Shown here: piece by piece, positions 32,406-45,000 of the stretch | Numbering within the stretch: the stretch's first letter is position 1 | Layout: the number at the start of each line of letters is the position of its first letter | NCBI RefSeq assembly: GCF_042477335.2 | Contig: NC_091251.1 | Coordinates: 27,544,501-27,608,500, forward strand | Direction: 5' to 3' | Length of the DNA stretch: 64,000 nucleotides | Origin: Ovis canadensis | Taxonomy: Eukaryota > Chordata > Mammalia > Artiodactyla > Bovidae | Position numbers and translations under genes: made by a program | Notes under the pieces: model-generated | Database searches by the model: none | Told to the model about the DNA's origin: nothing | What the model saw: the letters and a program-made list of their open reading frames with translations, nothing else

Positions 32406-32586
32406 AGGGGGGATTCCCTTGTGGCTCAGCTGATAAAGAATCCCCCTGCAATGCGGGAGACCTGGCTTCCGTCCCTGAGTTGGGAAGATCCTCTGGAGCA
32501 GGGAAAGGCTATCCACTCCAGTATTCTGGCCTGGAGAATTCCATGGACTGTATGATCCATGGGGTCGCAAAGACTTGGACACGATT
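32406..32586 (+). mobile_element. Bov-tA SINE
   Basis: GATTCCCTTGTGGCTCAGCT, GATAAAGAATCCCCCTGCAA, GAGTTGGGAAGATCCTCTGG and GGGGTCGCAAAGACTTGGAC are forward Bov-tA with a small deletion near the end. Confidence 0.88.
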
Positions 32587-32964
32587 TATCAAGTAAGAAC
32601 TGAGACCACCCGTGTCAACATGACTCAACTGCTCCAGGAAGTTCTTTTTTATATTTATTTTTTTACTTTAATTTTTATTTTACTGAAGAGGAAACTGAGC
32701 TTCCAAGAACTTAGACAATTTATTAGAACCCATCATAGGAGGTTAATACATATTTCTTTGATGAAGGAAATGATGAAAAGAATGACAATGCCAGTAGTGA
32801 TTGATCAATCAGGGATTAAAAGGCAAGCTTTTCTGATTCCAAACCCCAAGATTTCTCCATTAGATGATCCTCTTCCAATTCTAACTCCAAATGGAATATT
32901 TCTTCCAGTTCTAACACAGCATGAAGGATTTAGAAAATCACTGAATTAAAAAATCAGGAAATTC
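32587..32964. other. no recognised feature
   Basis: A unique-looking stretch. The 124-codon open frame 32575-32949 starts in the SINE end and has no recognisable family. Confidence 0.4.
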
Positions 32965-33115
32965 TTGTTGTTGTGTTTTTTTTTTGTTTTTTTTTTTCCC
33001 CCCCGCTGTGCTGCACTGTATGCAGAATCTTAGCTTACCTGACCAGGGACTGATCCTGTGCCTCCTGCTGTGGAAGGACTGAGGCTTAACCACTGGACCA
33101 CCAGGGAAATCCCAG
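32965..33115 (-). mobile_element. CHR-2-type SINE, antisense
   Basis: A T-rich tail with CCCCCCCGCTGTGCTGCACT, CTGACCAGGGACTGATCCTG and CTGGACCACCAGGGAAATCC is the reverse of CHR-2. Confidence 0.85.
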
Positions 33116-33179
33116 GGAAATTCTTATGCAGGAGGATAAGTAGATTAATTGTTTGCTTTAAGAAATGAATTTATCTGGG

Positions 33180-33560
33180 CAAATAGTTTCCTCATCTAGG
33201 ACAGGACAGATGACTGTCAGGACCACAGACCGCTCACACAGGCCAAGAGCTCACATATACGACCAAGTTTATTTAAGGAGACTTGCTTCTAGACCTCTGC
33301 TTCTCTGTGTCTGCAAATCCCAAGCTATCTTAAATGTCATAAACTGTGCCCAATCCCCATCAGTTTCTTGCTTTGAAAAACCACCTTAAACCACTTGAGC
33401 CTAGGCCTCCACACCCTGTAAACACCCTTTCTTGAAATCCTCTTAGTAACTATACCAAGTCTCTTTCAAGGTGTTACTCTCCCTTATTGCAGTAAATATC
33501 AAATTAACTTAGACTTGCTTTGCTTGATCAACAGGATTTTCTGGTCTTCTTTTGAGGTGT
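33180..33560 (+). mobile_element. possible LTR fragment
   Basis: The end CTTATTGCAGTAAATATCAA and TTTGCTTGATCAACAGGATT resembles the polyadenylation region of a mammalian endogenous LTR. The upstream part is not recognised. Low-confidence call. Confidence 0.3.
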
Positions 33561-34299
33561 TGGCAGCAGCCAAGAGTTCTCCTAAAAATCTGTGAACTTG
33601 AATGAGGAAAAAAAAAAAAACCTGACATTTTCTGAAACCTTTAGCTGAATGTATACAATAAACTACAGTGACTTTTGTACCAGTAAAAAACTACACGTAT
33701 TCTTGATCTGCTTTCTAGCTGTTGCATACACCTCGACATATCATTTACACTCGACTCTGCTTTGAAATGAATGGTAGGGTCAGAATTGTGAAGGTGTTCA
33801 GACTTTACCCTCCCTACGAGCTCAGCCAGCTTGCTACAGTTTCCTGGATAAGGACTGAAGACACAAAACGTGTAGATCCCAGATGTAAGACTTCATTATT
33901 CATATTAAAAGGGGTAGGGAGGGTGTCAGCATGTCTGTGCAGTTTCCCTCAGCGCTAATTCCCACGGCGCAATGTAGAGGGCCAGGTGACTGGAGCACAG
34001 GTAGTAAGTTATGTTACATAAGAAGAACTGAGAACCAAGGCCCAGCAGTTCTTGAGAAAGCAGGGAATAAGCTACTCTGCTGTCTAAGTGTCCCGCTACT
34101 GAAGCTGCTGATATCCCAAGAGCAAACTCAGCTAGAATGAACAGGAACACTCAGGACGTCTGATGGGCTACCTCTCCTTCCATGTAGTTCTAGAAGGAGC
34201 ACATAAAGGAGCATTACTCCATCACCATTTTGCTTTTATATTTAATATAACTGGGTTAAATGCATATACATACATTACTCTGAGAAGGAGCTGGTAGGC
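33561..34299. other. no recognised feature
   Basis: Unique-looking sequence with no supported gene or repeat. Confidence 0.4.
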
Positions 34300-34413
34300 T
34301 TTTTCCTTTGTTTCTCTTTGGCCGTGCCCTGCGGCATGTGAAATATTGGTTCCTTGACCAGGGATCAAACCCTTGCCCCCTGCATTAGAAGTGAACCGCC
34401 AGGGAAGCCCCAG
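34300..34413 (-). mobile_element. CHR-2-type SINE, antisense
   Basis: TCTCTTTGGCCGTGCCCTGC, TTGACCAGGGATCAAACCCT and GAACCGCCAGGGAAGCCCCA are reverse CHR-2. Confidence 0.85.
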
Positions 34414-34729
34414 GGGTTTAACTAGGCTGCCAAAGGGGCCCATGGCACAAATAAGGTCAAGAAACTGAAGATTTAAAAAAAAATTTTCACCAATAAATGA
34501 GAATATAAAAATAAAATTTTCTACAACTCCATTACTCAGGAAAATCTTTTTCAGAGTTTGTCTTGTCTAGAAGGCGGAGTGGGAAGATCCCTGGCACCAA
34601 ATCCAGGGCACTAGAGTTTGACTTTCAGTTGTATGAATCCCAGTCTTCCACATTTGTAACATGAGATGCTTGTTACCTAACTCACTGGCTCAATCAGAGA
34701 GTGAGAGGTAATTGTCACACGGTGCTGGT

Positions 34730-35290
34730 CAGAGGGTAAACTGAATACATTTTTCTCAAGAGTAATTTGGCTTATGTGTACTCAAAAATATTAAAATCCT
34801 TGGAGTTAGTAATTTCATTACTAGAAATTTACTATTAGGACATAATCAGATATATAGACAAAAATGTAAGTAAACAGATGTTCACAGCAGTGTTATTTAA
34901 AGAGTTCAACTTTTGTAAATATCTGGAATGTCCAGGAATTAGGGTGTGGCTACAGCAAACGTGGCACGTCTATATTGATAAATGCGGTCATTACGAATTG
35001 TTACAGCTAAACGTTTGGCACCATTAGAAAATCCCCGTGATTTTACGTTACATGAGAAAGAAAAGATCTAAAGCTTTCTGGGGATTTCCCTGACAGTCCA
35101 GTGGTTAAGACTGTGTTTCCAGTGCAAGGGGCATGGGTTTGATCTCTGGTCTGTGGGATCAGATCTGGTAAGATCCCACATGCACATGGCATGATTGAGT
35201 AAATTAAAAAAAGAAAAACAAAAAACTCTGTAGTACTTCTCAGTTTTGTTTAAATGACCGCTGTATGTACATAGGCTAGGAAAAAAGTAG
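34730..35290 (+). mobile_element. old L1 3' end interrupted by a CHR-2 SINE
   Basis: ATTTCATTACTAGAAATTTA, AGATGTTCACAGCAGTGTTA and GATAAATGCGGTCATTACGA are L1-type words. The L1 seems to resume after the SINE at 35222 (AATGACCGCTGTATGTACAT). Confidence 0.65.
35080..35222 (+). mobile_element. CHR-2-type SINE
   Basis: GGGATTTCCCTGACAGTCCA, GTGCAAGGGGCATGGGTTTG, AAGATCCCACATGCACATGG and an A tail are present. It has a small internal duplication of the GATC region. Confidence 0.85.
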
Positions 35291-36134
35291 TTAGAAATTT
35301 ACTGAAAATATTATTACTAGTGGTGCAGTATATTCATACTTGACATTTTAAGATTTACATTTAAAAACATTTCCTAGTATTCCTCAATAAGCACTTGATG
35401 CTTGGTAATAAGAGACACAAATTATTTTAACAAGCAGCTAAAATTGAGCTTACTTATGTGGAATGCTTTGGCAATCATATTGTGCTTCACAGTTGTGAAA
35501 TGTTATTAGTGTTTTTCTGGGGCTTTAGAAGCATAGGCTGGATTTCTATTTAAATCAATGCATTTGACTTCAGGAAAGATAAATTGGTCAGTGGGCGCCC
35601 CGTTCTCTGCAGGCAGGCTCCCTCTGTTCGCTTCTGCTCCATCCCCCTGCAGCCCAGCAGCTGTGAGACTTGCTCAGCTCTAAGCCCTGTTTGTTTTTCT
35701 TCTCCCTCTCTATCCGCCACCCAGGCCTCCTTCCTCTGGAACAAGTCTGTCTGGTCTTGTCTCCTAGGCTGAATCATGCCTCAGAAATGGAAAATGCCTC
35801 AAGGCTAGGGCCTCTTTGTGTTAAAAGTCAGGAGCCCATCTTTGAGTGTGACATCAATGTGCAATAATGAGAGTTTTGCTGCAGATTCCGGGTCAGAGGT
35901 CTGCATGGGTGGTGCCATTTTTAGGCCTTCTGGGTCTGAGACTTGATAGAACGCTAAAATCATATGGCCAGACACAGGTGAGGAAAAGCCACCTCTATGG
36001 CTTGACTTGAGGGCATCCTGTGATCTCCCTTACCCCAGAGATCTCTGGTGCCAGCTTACTCTCCTCCACTCTTGACATCTCCACCACAGGAGAAGGCTCC
36101 TGTTAAAATATACATGGATCATCTGGGGCAGCAA
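35291..36134. other. no recognised feature
   Basis: Unique-looking sequence. Open frames at 35550-35867 on both strands show no family. Confidence 0.4.
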
Positions 36135-36290
36135 CATATCCTAATAGTAAGAGTGAGGCTCTGGTCTCAGACAGCCTCAGTTAGATTTGGATCCCAGCTC
36201 CACTACTGCTTGATGTCTCTGAGCCAGGGTCTCCTCATCTATAAATGGTGACGAAAAGCTCTTACATATACCAACATGTGACAGGCACAC
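36135..36290 (+). repeat. MIR SINE
   Basis: GACAGCCTCAGTTAGATTTG, GATCCCAGCTCCACTACTGC and GGTCTCCTCATCTATAAATG are the forward MIR order. Confidence 0.7.
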
Positions 36291-36294
36291 ATCT

Positions 36295-36480
36295 AAGTGT
36301 GTTTATTATATTAACTCATTTGATCTATGGAACAACCTCATTTAGGTACATGCTGTTATTATGTCCATCTTACAGATGAGGAAACTGAGGCCCAGGTGGT
36401 TAATTAACTTAGAGTCTAATAGAATTAGCACTAAGTTGAACCCAGACAGTATGGTTGCAGAGTCTATGTTTTTAAGGAAC
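36295..36480 (-). repeat. MIR SINE, antisense
   Basis: ATTATGTCCATCTTACAGAT, GAGGAAACTGAGGCCCAGGT and AAGTTGAACCCAGACAGTAT are reverse MIR. With the forward MIR just before it this makes an inverted pair. Confidence 0.8.
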
Positions 36481-36879
36481 ATGTTTGGGAGCCTCACTGT
36501 AAGATGGAACAATAGTGACTCTGGTTTATTAGGAGCTTACTCAGTGCCAGGCACTATACAAAAAAGCATATTATAGAAATTTCTCATTAGTTCCTCCCAC
36601 CGCCTGGATGAGGTAGGGACTATTGTTACATGCTAACTCCCAACCTGGCGGGACAGCCTCCTATATACAAGGCCCTCTGATAAGGGCTGGGCCTTCAGAG
36701 TAGCTACATCATAGAACTAAGTTGTGTCCATAAATAACCGTGATTCACGGTAGGATCAGAGCTTGACAGAGCTAGCAGAGAGCTTAGAGAGCTGAGTTAA
36801 ACTGGTGACAAGAACTGATTTGCTTTGATTTTTTTCCCACAGGGTTTGGGGATTCAATGAAATAATGATAACAACAGCC
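36481..36879. other. no firm feature
   Basis: A piece of text (TTTATTAGGAGCTTACTCAG, TGCCAGGCACTATACA) resembles the start of another reverse MIR. The rest is unassigned. Confidence 0.35.
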
Positions 36880-37095
36880 AACACTTAATGAGTTACTTGC
36901 TGTGTGTGTATGTGTGCTGGTGTGTTTTTCCATGTGTCTCTCTGTGTTTACTTCATTCAACCCTCACAACGAGAAACAAGCACTATTATTCTCCCATTTC
37001 ACAATAAGAAAATGGAGTGAAGAAGTCAATCAGTAACTTGTCTAGCAAGTGGTGGACCTTGGATGCTAAAGTGCATGCTCTCTTGTCACCTGGGC
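36880..37095 (-). repeat. MIR SINE, antisense, with GT-rich insertion
   Basis: AACAGCCAACACTTAATGAG, then a GT-rich simple stretch, then CTTCATTCAACCCTCACAAC, TTATTCTCCCATTTCACAAT and GTGGTGGACCTTGGATGCTA are reverse MIR. Confidence 0.65.
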
Positions 37096-37574
37096 TACAG
37101 AAAATGGTTAAGAAGCCTAGGAAGTGGGGGCTGGGCTAGGCAAATTGGAAAGTGTTGTAGACAATTAAGTGCTAGACAGACATGAGTTATCATTCGAAAG
37201 AGATAAGGGTCCCAGGAAAGGTATAAAGTGGTAAACAAAGATGCAAACAAAGATGGTCTCTAGGATGAGACAGCCCTTGCTTTGGAAATGGACCTGTGTT
37301 CTTGGCAGGAGTGAGGAATGTCCAGGGTGTATGGGGGGTGGCCAGGTGGGGAAGAGTTTCTGCTAGCATTCCCCCATTAGCAAAGAATGGATGATCAGAT
37401 TAACTCATTGGCACCTAGGCTCAGGCAAATTGATCAGGACCATAGAGAGCCTTGGGGACCTCTAGCTGAGATCCTAGCTGCAGAGAACAGGCGGGATGAG
37501 AGCCACTCAGAGTGGGGATAAAGAGGGAACAGAAGGCTGGTAGCAGGGTCAGGGGGTGGGGATCAAACAGCTGA
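37096..37574. other. no recognised feature
   Basis: Unique-looking sequence with no supported gene. Confidence 0.4.
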
Positions 37575-37800
37575 CATCCAAATCCTGACATTCTACCACA
37601 CTCTAGTTACGAGCCCATGAGCAAGTTACACAATATCGCAGTCTCAGTTTCTTCACCTGAAGAATGAGGATGATAACAGTGGCCTGGCCCTCAGAGGCTT
37701 GCACAACTTTAACATGCTAATCTGCACACGGTATTTACTGTGATACCTGGCACACAGTAAGCACGCAGCATGAGCTCACCATTGTTATTTCTGTTATTAT
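37575..37800 (+). repeat. MIR SINE
   Basis: ACCACACTCTAGTTACGAGC, GCAAGTTACACAATATCGCA, CAGTTTCTTCACCTGAAGAA and ACCTGGCACACAGTAAGCAC are forward MIR through to its 3' end. Confidence 0.75.
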
Positions 37801-37891
37801 AATCCCAGGGTACCTGACTGGGAGGTACCACTATCCAGGGAGGAATGAGGTTAGAAGAAAGAAGACTTGTTTCCACTGCAGTCTGTAGCAG

Positions 37892-38082
37892 TAGTGTCAA
37901 GTCTCTCCGTCCTGTCTTACTCTTTGCAGCCCCACGGACTGTAGCCTGCCAAGCTCACTCTACCAGTGGAATTTTCTAGCCAGAATACTAGAGTGGGTTG
38001 CCATTGCCTTTTCCAGGGAATCTTGCTTACCCAGGGATTGAACCTGGATCTCTCACATTGCAGGCACCAGGGAAGCCCCTAT
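37892..38082 (-). mobile_element. Bov-tA SINE, antisense
   Basis: TCTTTGCAGCCCCACGGACT, ATACTAGAGTGGGTTGCCAT, CTTACCCAGGGATTGAACCT and CAGGCACCAGGGAAGCCCCT are reverse Bov-tA with a deletion near the right end. Confidence 0.88.
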
Positions 38083-38374
38083 TTCAGTCTACATTCCTGG
38101 TAAACTTACACCAGCAGGGGTGAACTGGGTTGGGAAATGACACAGACCAGCTGCCCTCTCTCCTCCACATTAGGTCTTTGACAATTTTGTATCTGCTTTT
38201 CGGGGAAGGCTGGGAGAGAGAGGACAAGGAGACAAAGGCCAGTGGGTCAACATTTTCCTCTGAAAATGGGCTAATAGAGACTGGTCATCAGTGGTTTCTT
38301 GCTTGTCATTGATTTCTGACATCTTTCTTTGGTGGTTCTGTTGGACTTTCCAACTTCTTGTCAATTACTCTCCC
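38083..38374. other. no recognised feature
   Basis: Short unique-looking stretch. Confidence 0.4.
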
Positions 38375-38488
38375 TGCTGCTGCTGCTGCTGCTAAGTCGC
38401 TTCAGTCGTGTCAGCCCACCAGGCTCCCCCATCCCTGGGATTCTCCAGGCAAGAACACTGGAGTGGGTTGCCATTTCCTTCTCCCTAG
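38375..38488 (-). mobile_element. BOV-A2 SINE fragment, antisense
   Basis: Six GCT units, AAGTCGCTTCAGTCGTGTC, a deletion of the usual GACTCTGTGCGACC block, then CCCTGGGATTCTCCAGGCAA and GGGTTGCCATTTCCTTCTCC. Confidence 0.88.
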
Positions 38489-38567
38489 CCCCTTGCATAT
38501 GGGCTCTCCATGTGTCCAGACACAGACACATGCCTGTAGGAAAAATGCAGATGGGCTGGAAATTCCT

Positions 38568-38693
38568 TCTTCTTTTTTTGGCCATGCCACACAGCATGCA
38601 GGATCTTAGCTCCGTGACCAGGAATGGACCCTGTGCCCTCTGCTGTCATGGGAGTGCAGTGTCTAAACCACTAGACTTCCAGGGAAGTCCCGG
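38568..38693 (-). mobile_element. CHR-2-type SINE, antisense
   Basis: TTTTTGGCCATGCCACACAG, CTCCGTGACCAGGAATGGAC and CTAGACTTCCAGGGAAGTCC are reverse CHR-2. Confidence 0.85.
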
Positions 38694-38839
38694 AAGCCCT
38701 TTCCTGAACAAGTTAATGGCACAATAGAAGTATGACCAGGGTGGGAGCTAGGGAGAAGAGAAACAAGTACTGAAGGGCGCTACTTCACAGGATGAGGGTG
38801 GGTGAAGGAGCTTGCTTATCAGCATCACACTGGCCCTAC

Positions 38840-38965
38840 AAATAAAGGATTACCTCCTTTGTACAGTGCAGAAACTTGCCCAAGGCCATGGCTAATGTAC
38901 AGAGAAGGCAGTCCAACCCAGATCTCTTCAATACCCAAAGTCATCCTCTTCCATTAGAGTATGTG
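38840..38965 (-). repeat. MIR fragment, antisense
   Basis: GAAACTTGCCCAAGGCCATG, GTCCAACCCAGATCTCTTCA and AAAGTCATCCTCTTCCATTA are worn reverse MIR. Confidence 0.5.
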
Positions 38966-39697
38966 GGAGACTTATAGGACGAAAACAAGTATCTTTACTG
39001 GTGCTTGAAAAACGACATTTTGAATGCGCTTTAAACAAAATCTGAGAAACACCACTGACTTGGAGCTGCAGGCTGGGCCCACCTGGCTTGGAAAAATGAA
39101 TGTTCCTATGGAAAGTACAGCTAATTCCACTCACAGGTCACCTCCAATCCCCAGAAAGCAAAGCGCTGGAGGTTGGTCCTGTCTTTTGTCCAGGTAGAAG
39201 GCTGCAATTTGCTGTCATTAGCAAATCAATCTCCCATCTGGATACAACTGTTTTCAGTTATATTTTATTACTGATCATTTGCTCAGTGGTTTTCTGTCAA
39301 AGTGGAAGGGAATAGGTCAGAAAAACAAGGAGCTATTTCTGGGCACTGGCCTTTGGAAAAACAGCCTTGCTGTGTTTATACATCTTCTCTCCAATTTGCA
39401 CAACCTGACCACAGAAACATCATCCTCCAAGCCCAGGTAAATATAGGCAACGAAATAGCCTCCAGTCAGTTAATGGCTATTGGGCAACCCAGCGAGCCCA
39501 GAACTTTATACTAGGCAATGGTGATAAACAAAGAAGGCTCCTGACCTTGGGCTGCTGGAGCAGAAGGATATTCCCATCTCGGGGTGGAGGCCCTAAAGTG
39601 CAAGTTCTGAGCCCTTCTCGTGACTCTCGGTTTAGTCACCCCTCCTAGCACTCATCCAGATATACCACCAAAGTGAGGTGTTAGCACCAGGAAGAAC
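38966..39697. other. no recognised feature
   Basis: Unique-looking sequence; no gene, RNA gene or assignable repeat. Confidence 0.4.
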
Positions 39698-39833
39698 CCT
39701 GCTGCTGCTGCTAAGTCGCTTCAGTCATGTCCGACTCTGTGCGACCCCACAGATGGCAGCCCACCAGGCTCTCCTGTCCCTGGGATTCTCCAGGCAAGAA
39801 CACTGGAGTGGGTTGCCATTTCCTTTTCCAAGA
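39698..39833 (-). mobile_element. BOV-A2 SINE fragment with (GCT)4
   Basis: A short GCT run, AAGTCGCTTCAGTCATGTCC, GACTCTGTGCGACCCCACAG and CAAGAACACTGGAGTGGG form one BOV-A2 unit in reverse. Confidence 0.9.
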
Positions 39834-40589
39834 AAGAACCCTACTTCATCTCAAAAAGACAAGAAGAGGAAGAAGAAAGTTTCTGATTCAGCAATGAATA
39901 TATAGTTGGATGAATCATGTCTCCTTCAGAAAATGAAACCAAAGGGAAGAATCTAAATCACCTTCAAAAAGTTGAGTTTGAAAAGAATGATGCAGGGAAA
40001 AGGGCTACACAGAGAGGGAAGAAGGGAGGGAGACAGAGAGAGGGGGTGCGAATAGGAGGAGTCTGGTATTTCTATACAGAGCCTGGGAATGAAATCAGCT
40101 GGAAGGGAGCCCCCAGGTCCCACACTCCACATTTGGCCCAGAGGCCAAAAAGCCTGGGTCAGCCTGTCAAGAACTGGAATTTTTTCCAATCTTGAAGCCC
40201 CAGAATGAAAACAACCAGCTTCCTCTTCTTTTCCACCAGCTTCTTCAGAGACTTTACTAGTAGAACCCTATCTTCAGCTCTGATTTCCAATGTTGTTTTT
40301 GTCTAATATGGGAAAAAAAAGTATAGAGATCTGAAAATAGGTAAAGTTGTGCTGCAGTGGCCCAAACCCCCAGCAATAGCTCTGCAACTGAGATGAGGCC
40401 TTCAAACCAGGATTGGAATAGTGGGGTTCACATGCAATAATTTATGTGAACTGAGCCCAGCCTGGTCCCTTGGGACGAAATAAATGTATTTTCTCTTCCT
40501 ATATGTTAGATATTGTCCTTTGCGTTTTAGGGGCGGTGGTGTAGATACTATCCTTTGTGTGTGTGTGGAGGGAGTGACCTCCATAATGA
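39834..40589. other. no recognised feature
   Basis: Unique-looking sequence with purine-rich patches at 39855-39880 and 40010-40050. No gene is supported. Confidence 0.4.
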
Positions 40590-41190
40590 ACTTGGACTTT
40601 TTGTGACTGCCCCACCGGCTTCATCACCTCCACTCCTACCATCCTAGTCCCAAACCTTTCCTCTTAAGTGGCCTTCCTGCCTTGCCTCTTGCCTACTAGA
40701 GACTGATCTTTTAAAGAATATAAACCATATCTTGTCACTTTTCTGTTTAAAACTACTCAAATGCCCCCATCAGATTTGAGAAGAAGGGTAATTGGGCCCT
40801 AACAAGAGCTGCACCCAGCTTTCATCTCCTGTCGCTCTCCTATGGCCTACTCTGCTGAAGCCACTCTTACCTTTGTTTCTGAACTCACCAAGACTGTTCC
40901 CTCTGCCTAAAATACCCCTTCTCCTTACCTGTCATGGAGGTCTTATCCCACCACACGCAGTGAATTAGCACCACCCCACCATCACTCTATTTCACTTGCT
41001 TCACAGCAAAATCATAGTGATATAAACTCAACCAGTCTTGCCTATTATTTGTTTATTTTATTGTCTGCTTTCTCCACAACAACAAAGTCCCTGAAGAGGC
41101 ACTGTGTTCATCTGGTCTATCACGGAATCCCTAGAGCCAAGCAGAGCCTGGCACACAGCAGACCTCTAAAATTCGTTGGATGAATGCTCT
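40590..41190 (+). repeat. L2 LINE 3' end
   Basis: GACTGTTCCCTCTGCCTAAA, GGAGGTCTTATCCCACC, a TTATTGTCTGCTTTCTCCAC block, GAGGCACTGTGTTCATCTGG and CAGAGCCTGGCACACAGCAG, then TTCGTTGGATGAATGC, is the classic L2 3' order. Confidence 0.75.
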
Positions 41191-41729
41191 TTTCAAATCC
41201 TAACAATCTTGTGAGATATGGGAGAAAACTCCCTGAGGTTTCTCCTGATGGAAGGCTCCATCAGGCTCAGGATTAGAGTCCTGGTCTGTGGGAACACAGC
41301 CCTTGCCTTCCGTCCCAGGGTGAGCCCTCTTTTGTTCCCTGCTCACACACTTCATCCTCCTCTCCAGGGAGGACAGGCCGGACTTCCAGTCCCTTCTCAA
41401 AGCCTCGTGCCGACACCCGAAGTCCTCCCTTATTTCTAGGACTCGGAGACACAGCCCTGGTCTCAAAGTGGACCCTGCCAGGTCCGCGTCCTCGCCTCCC
41501 CGGGCCCCAATCGGGTGAAGGGTCCCATAAGGTCTATGGCAAAAAGGGAAGGGCCCCGGAGTCGCGCCCCCTCACCCCCCGGTAGTGACGGTTCACTCTG
41601 TACCACTCCCAGGCTAGGGACCCGTAGGGCCTAATGGGTACGAGTTGGAAGCTCCGAGCAGCAAGGGCAATGCGGACATCAGGGCCGAACTGGGTACGGG
41701 CCGCCTTCGAGTAGCAGAACCTTTCTTCA
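41191..41729. other. FEM1B upstream region, unique
   Basis: GC content rises through this stretch towards the CpG island. No repeat or gene is recognised. It may contain distal promoter elements. Confidence 0.4.
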
Positions 41730-41958
41730 TTGGGCCTTGTTTGCCAGCCGGTAGGCTTTGGAAGAGACACCCCACTTAACCGTCCCCTGGTCGCACCCTC
41801 CCCCTCTCGGCCCAGTCTGCAGAGGCCCGCCTTCCTCCCTGTCCCGAGCCCAAGGGCTGCTGGCGCCGCAGCGTTCCCCCTCGCTCCGAGGGCCTTCCCA
41901 GGCGTGGACCTCTGAAACCTTCGACTGCGTCTGGCGTTTCTGAGCTCCAGTGGGCTAG

Positions 41959-42735
<777 letters not shown>

Positions 42736-42989
42736 TAGGTACATCCCAGCTCCTGCCTCCTCTAACGCGTGCGAACCTGTCACCTCATGGATCTTCCCGT
42801 CCCACTCTTTCGCTTCCTGGAGGTATCACTTCTCCCATTTTTGTATCTCCTGACCTGCCGCATTAATAACCACTTCACCTTCTAGGGCGGATACTCCATT
42901 CCATGTTTTGCTGCCCATCCTTATCGCCTCTACCCCTTATTCCCTCTATAGGTAAATAGCCACACCCTCTGTCTTAATATCTAATAGGT

Positions 42990-43083
42990 ATTCTCCAGTA
43001 TTCTTGCTTGGGAAATCCCATAGACAGAGGAGCCTGGCGGGCTTCAGTGAATGGGGTCGCAAATAGTCGGACACGACTGAGCA
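42990..43083 (+). mobile_element. Bov-tA 3' half
   Basis: TTCTCCAGTATTCTTGCTTG, CAGAGGAGCCTGGCGGGCTT and AGTCGGACACGACTGAGCAC are the forward Bov-tA 3' part; the tRNA-like half is missing. Confidence 0.85.
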
Positions 43084-44479
43084 CGCAGGCAAAACCAATG
43101 CTTCTCTGGATAGTGTATGAACAAGCAGTATGGAGGACGGAGCGGCGTTTCAGGTTTTCCCTGTGTCAGGGCTGGACTTGTAACCGAAATCAGAAATTAA
43201 CAAGGTCAGCAATTAACATTGGAAACCTCCGATGAATTATTTGACCGCCCAATTTTAGCTCTTTGAGTGTCTGATAAAGCCTTTAGTGGGTTATGGGACC
43301 TTAATGTCAAAAGAAGCCCCTAGAACCAGCAGCAGCTTCAGCCTCTTGCGGGATTGTCATGCAGCCAGACATCCCCAGACACGATTCTGACTTACACATT
43401 GCTGGGAAGGAGACACGTTGGCTGCGAAAATGGCATAGGACCTGGTGTGGGAGAAGATGATGCCATGTAAAATTACTGTTATCCCATCATCTGGGGAAGC
43501 TTGATAATTTGCTGTTATTCCACGTGGGGAGTTCAAAAATGCATATTGTCATAGTTAAAATTTGCCATTTAGGTTGAATTGTACATATTTTGAGGTGTCA
43601 TATTGTTGAATGCAGAATTGTCAGGTTTGACATTATCTTTTCTGTGTGGATGGTTATAACCTGTTTTACAGATTACAGCTTCATGAAGATTTTGCTTCAT
43701 TGATTGCATTTGTTTTTGTTGACTTGTGCCAGTAGGTAAGCTCTTCTAGCGTTTTCTTCTTTTGAGATAGATGTGATCCAAGTATAAAGATATGTATCTT
43801 TAGTTTTGATAATTGAATACTGCTTGGATAAAACTTGATTGAAAAAAACAATTCTTTGAGTTGACTAGGGCATTGTTGAATTTTGATTGATTTTTTTTTT
43901 TAAGTTGAAACAAGAAGAGCTTTTTCTTCTGTTTCAGATTAGAGGGAAATATTGCAATTAGAGTATTGCATTTTACTGAAATGATAGCCCATGAGTGGTG
44001 GTTAATGTCTAGTACCACCTCTGTAGGCATTAAGGAGTTGGTCTTTATCATATTAACCACAGATGGCAACCTGATTCTTGTTTGTTTTCCTTTACTGGCT
44101 TCTGTGTCCTTTTTGTAACTCTCTGCATTCCCACAGCCTTTCCTATACACAGAGGAGGAGTGAAGTAGAATGACCTCTGAACTTCGAGCACCATTCCAGT
44201 TGTATAAGCACAAGCATCCACTGAGCTATGAATCTCTGCAGTAACAGCTGCTGGATCCACTGCTGCTAAGGAGATTGCTGAGGCCTGTTTTGATGAGGAG
44301 AGAATAGTGGCAAGAAAAAATAGTTTTTTTTTTAAAGCATTTGAAAAGGCTTTGCTTATCTTTCCTAACTGTCAAAGAGAGATGTATTTTGAGGTGGCAA
44401 TTAAGAGAACCTGAAATGATAAGGAATGTAGCATTGAGCCTTCATAGTGGCTTGCCCCATATTTTGCACTGACCAGTGA

Positions 44480-45000
44480 AATTAAGTTTAGTAAGCAAAC
44501 ATATTTTGAACACCTACTGTGTGCCAGGCTCTATAGTAGGGATTGGGTGTGCAGAGATGAGTAACATACGGTTCCCAGGAAGACAGTCAGGTGGCCCTGG
44601 GTGGGAGGGATTAAGGTGCAGTGGGGAGGGGAAAGATTGGCGAAAATGAGTAATAGCTGCCATGCCATTTAGGGTTACAGGAATCTTTTGGACTACTGAG
44701 GGCATGCAGGAAGAGGAAGTGCTCAGGTTTGCCTGGGAGAAGCAGGGAAGTTTTCATAGCTGAGGTGATGTTTGAGCTCAGTCTTAAAGGATAGAAAGAA
44801 AGTAAAGAAGGGGAGCAGCAACATGGTGCACTCGCAATGACAAGTGTTTCAGTGCTGCTGCAGGGAGGGGTTCAAGCCTGGGAAATTAAGAAAGAGATTG
44901 TGGGAGACTGGAGTGAGGTGGAGGCCAGATTTTGGTGATTGTCATGTAAAATATCAAGAGACTGGTGAGACTGGAATTGCAAACATTTCTGTCATTCGAC
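44480..45000 (+). repeat. ancient mammalian interspersed repeat, class unassigned
   Basis: GAACACCTACTGTGTGCCAG, a GGGATTGGGTGTGCAGAGAT block and GCTGAGGTGATGTTTGAGCT, then CAGTCTTAAAGGATAG, form a series I know from many mammalian loci, but I cannot name the family. Confidence 0.5.
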
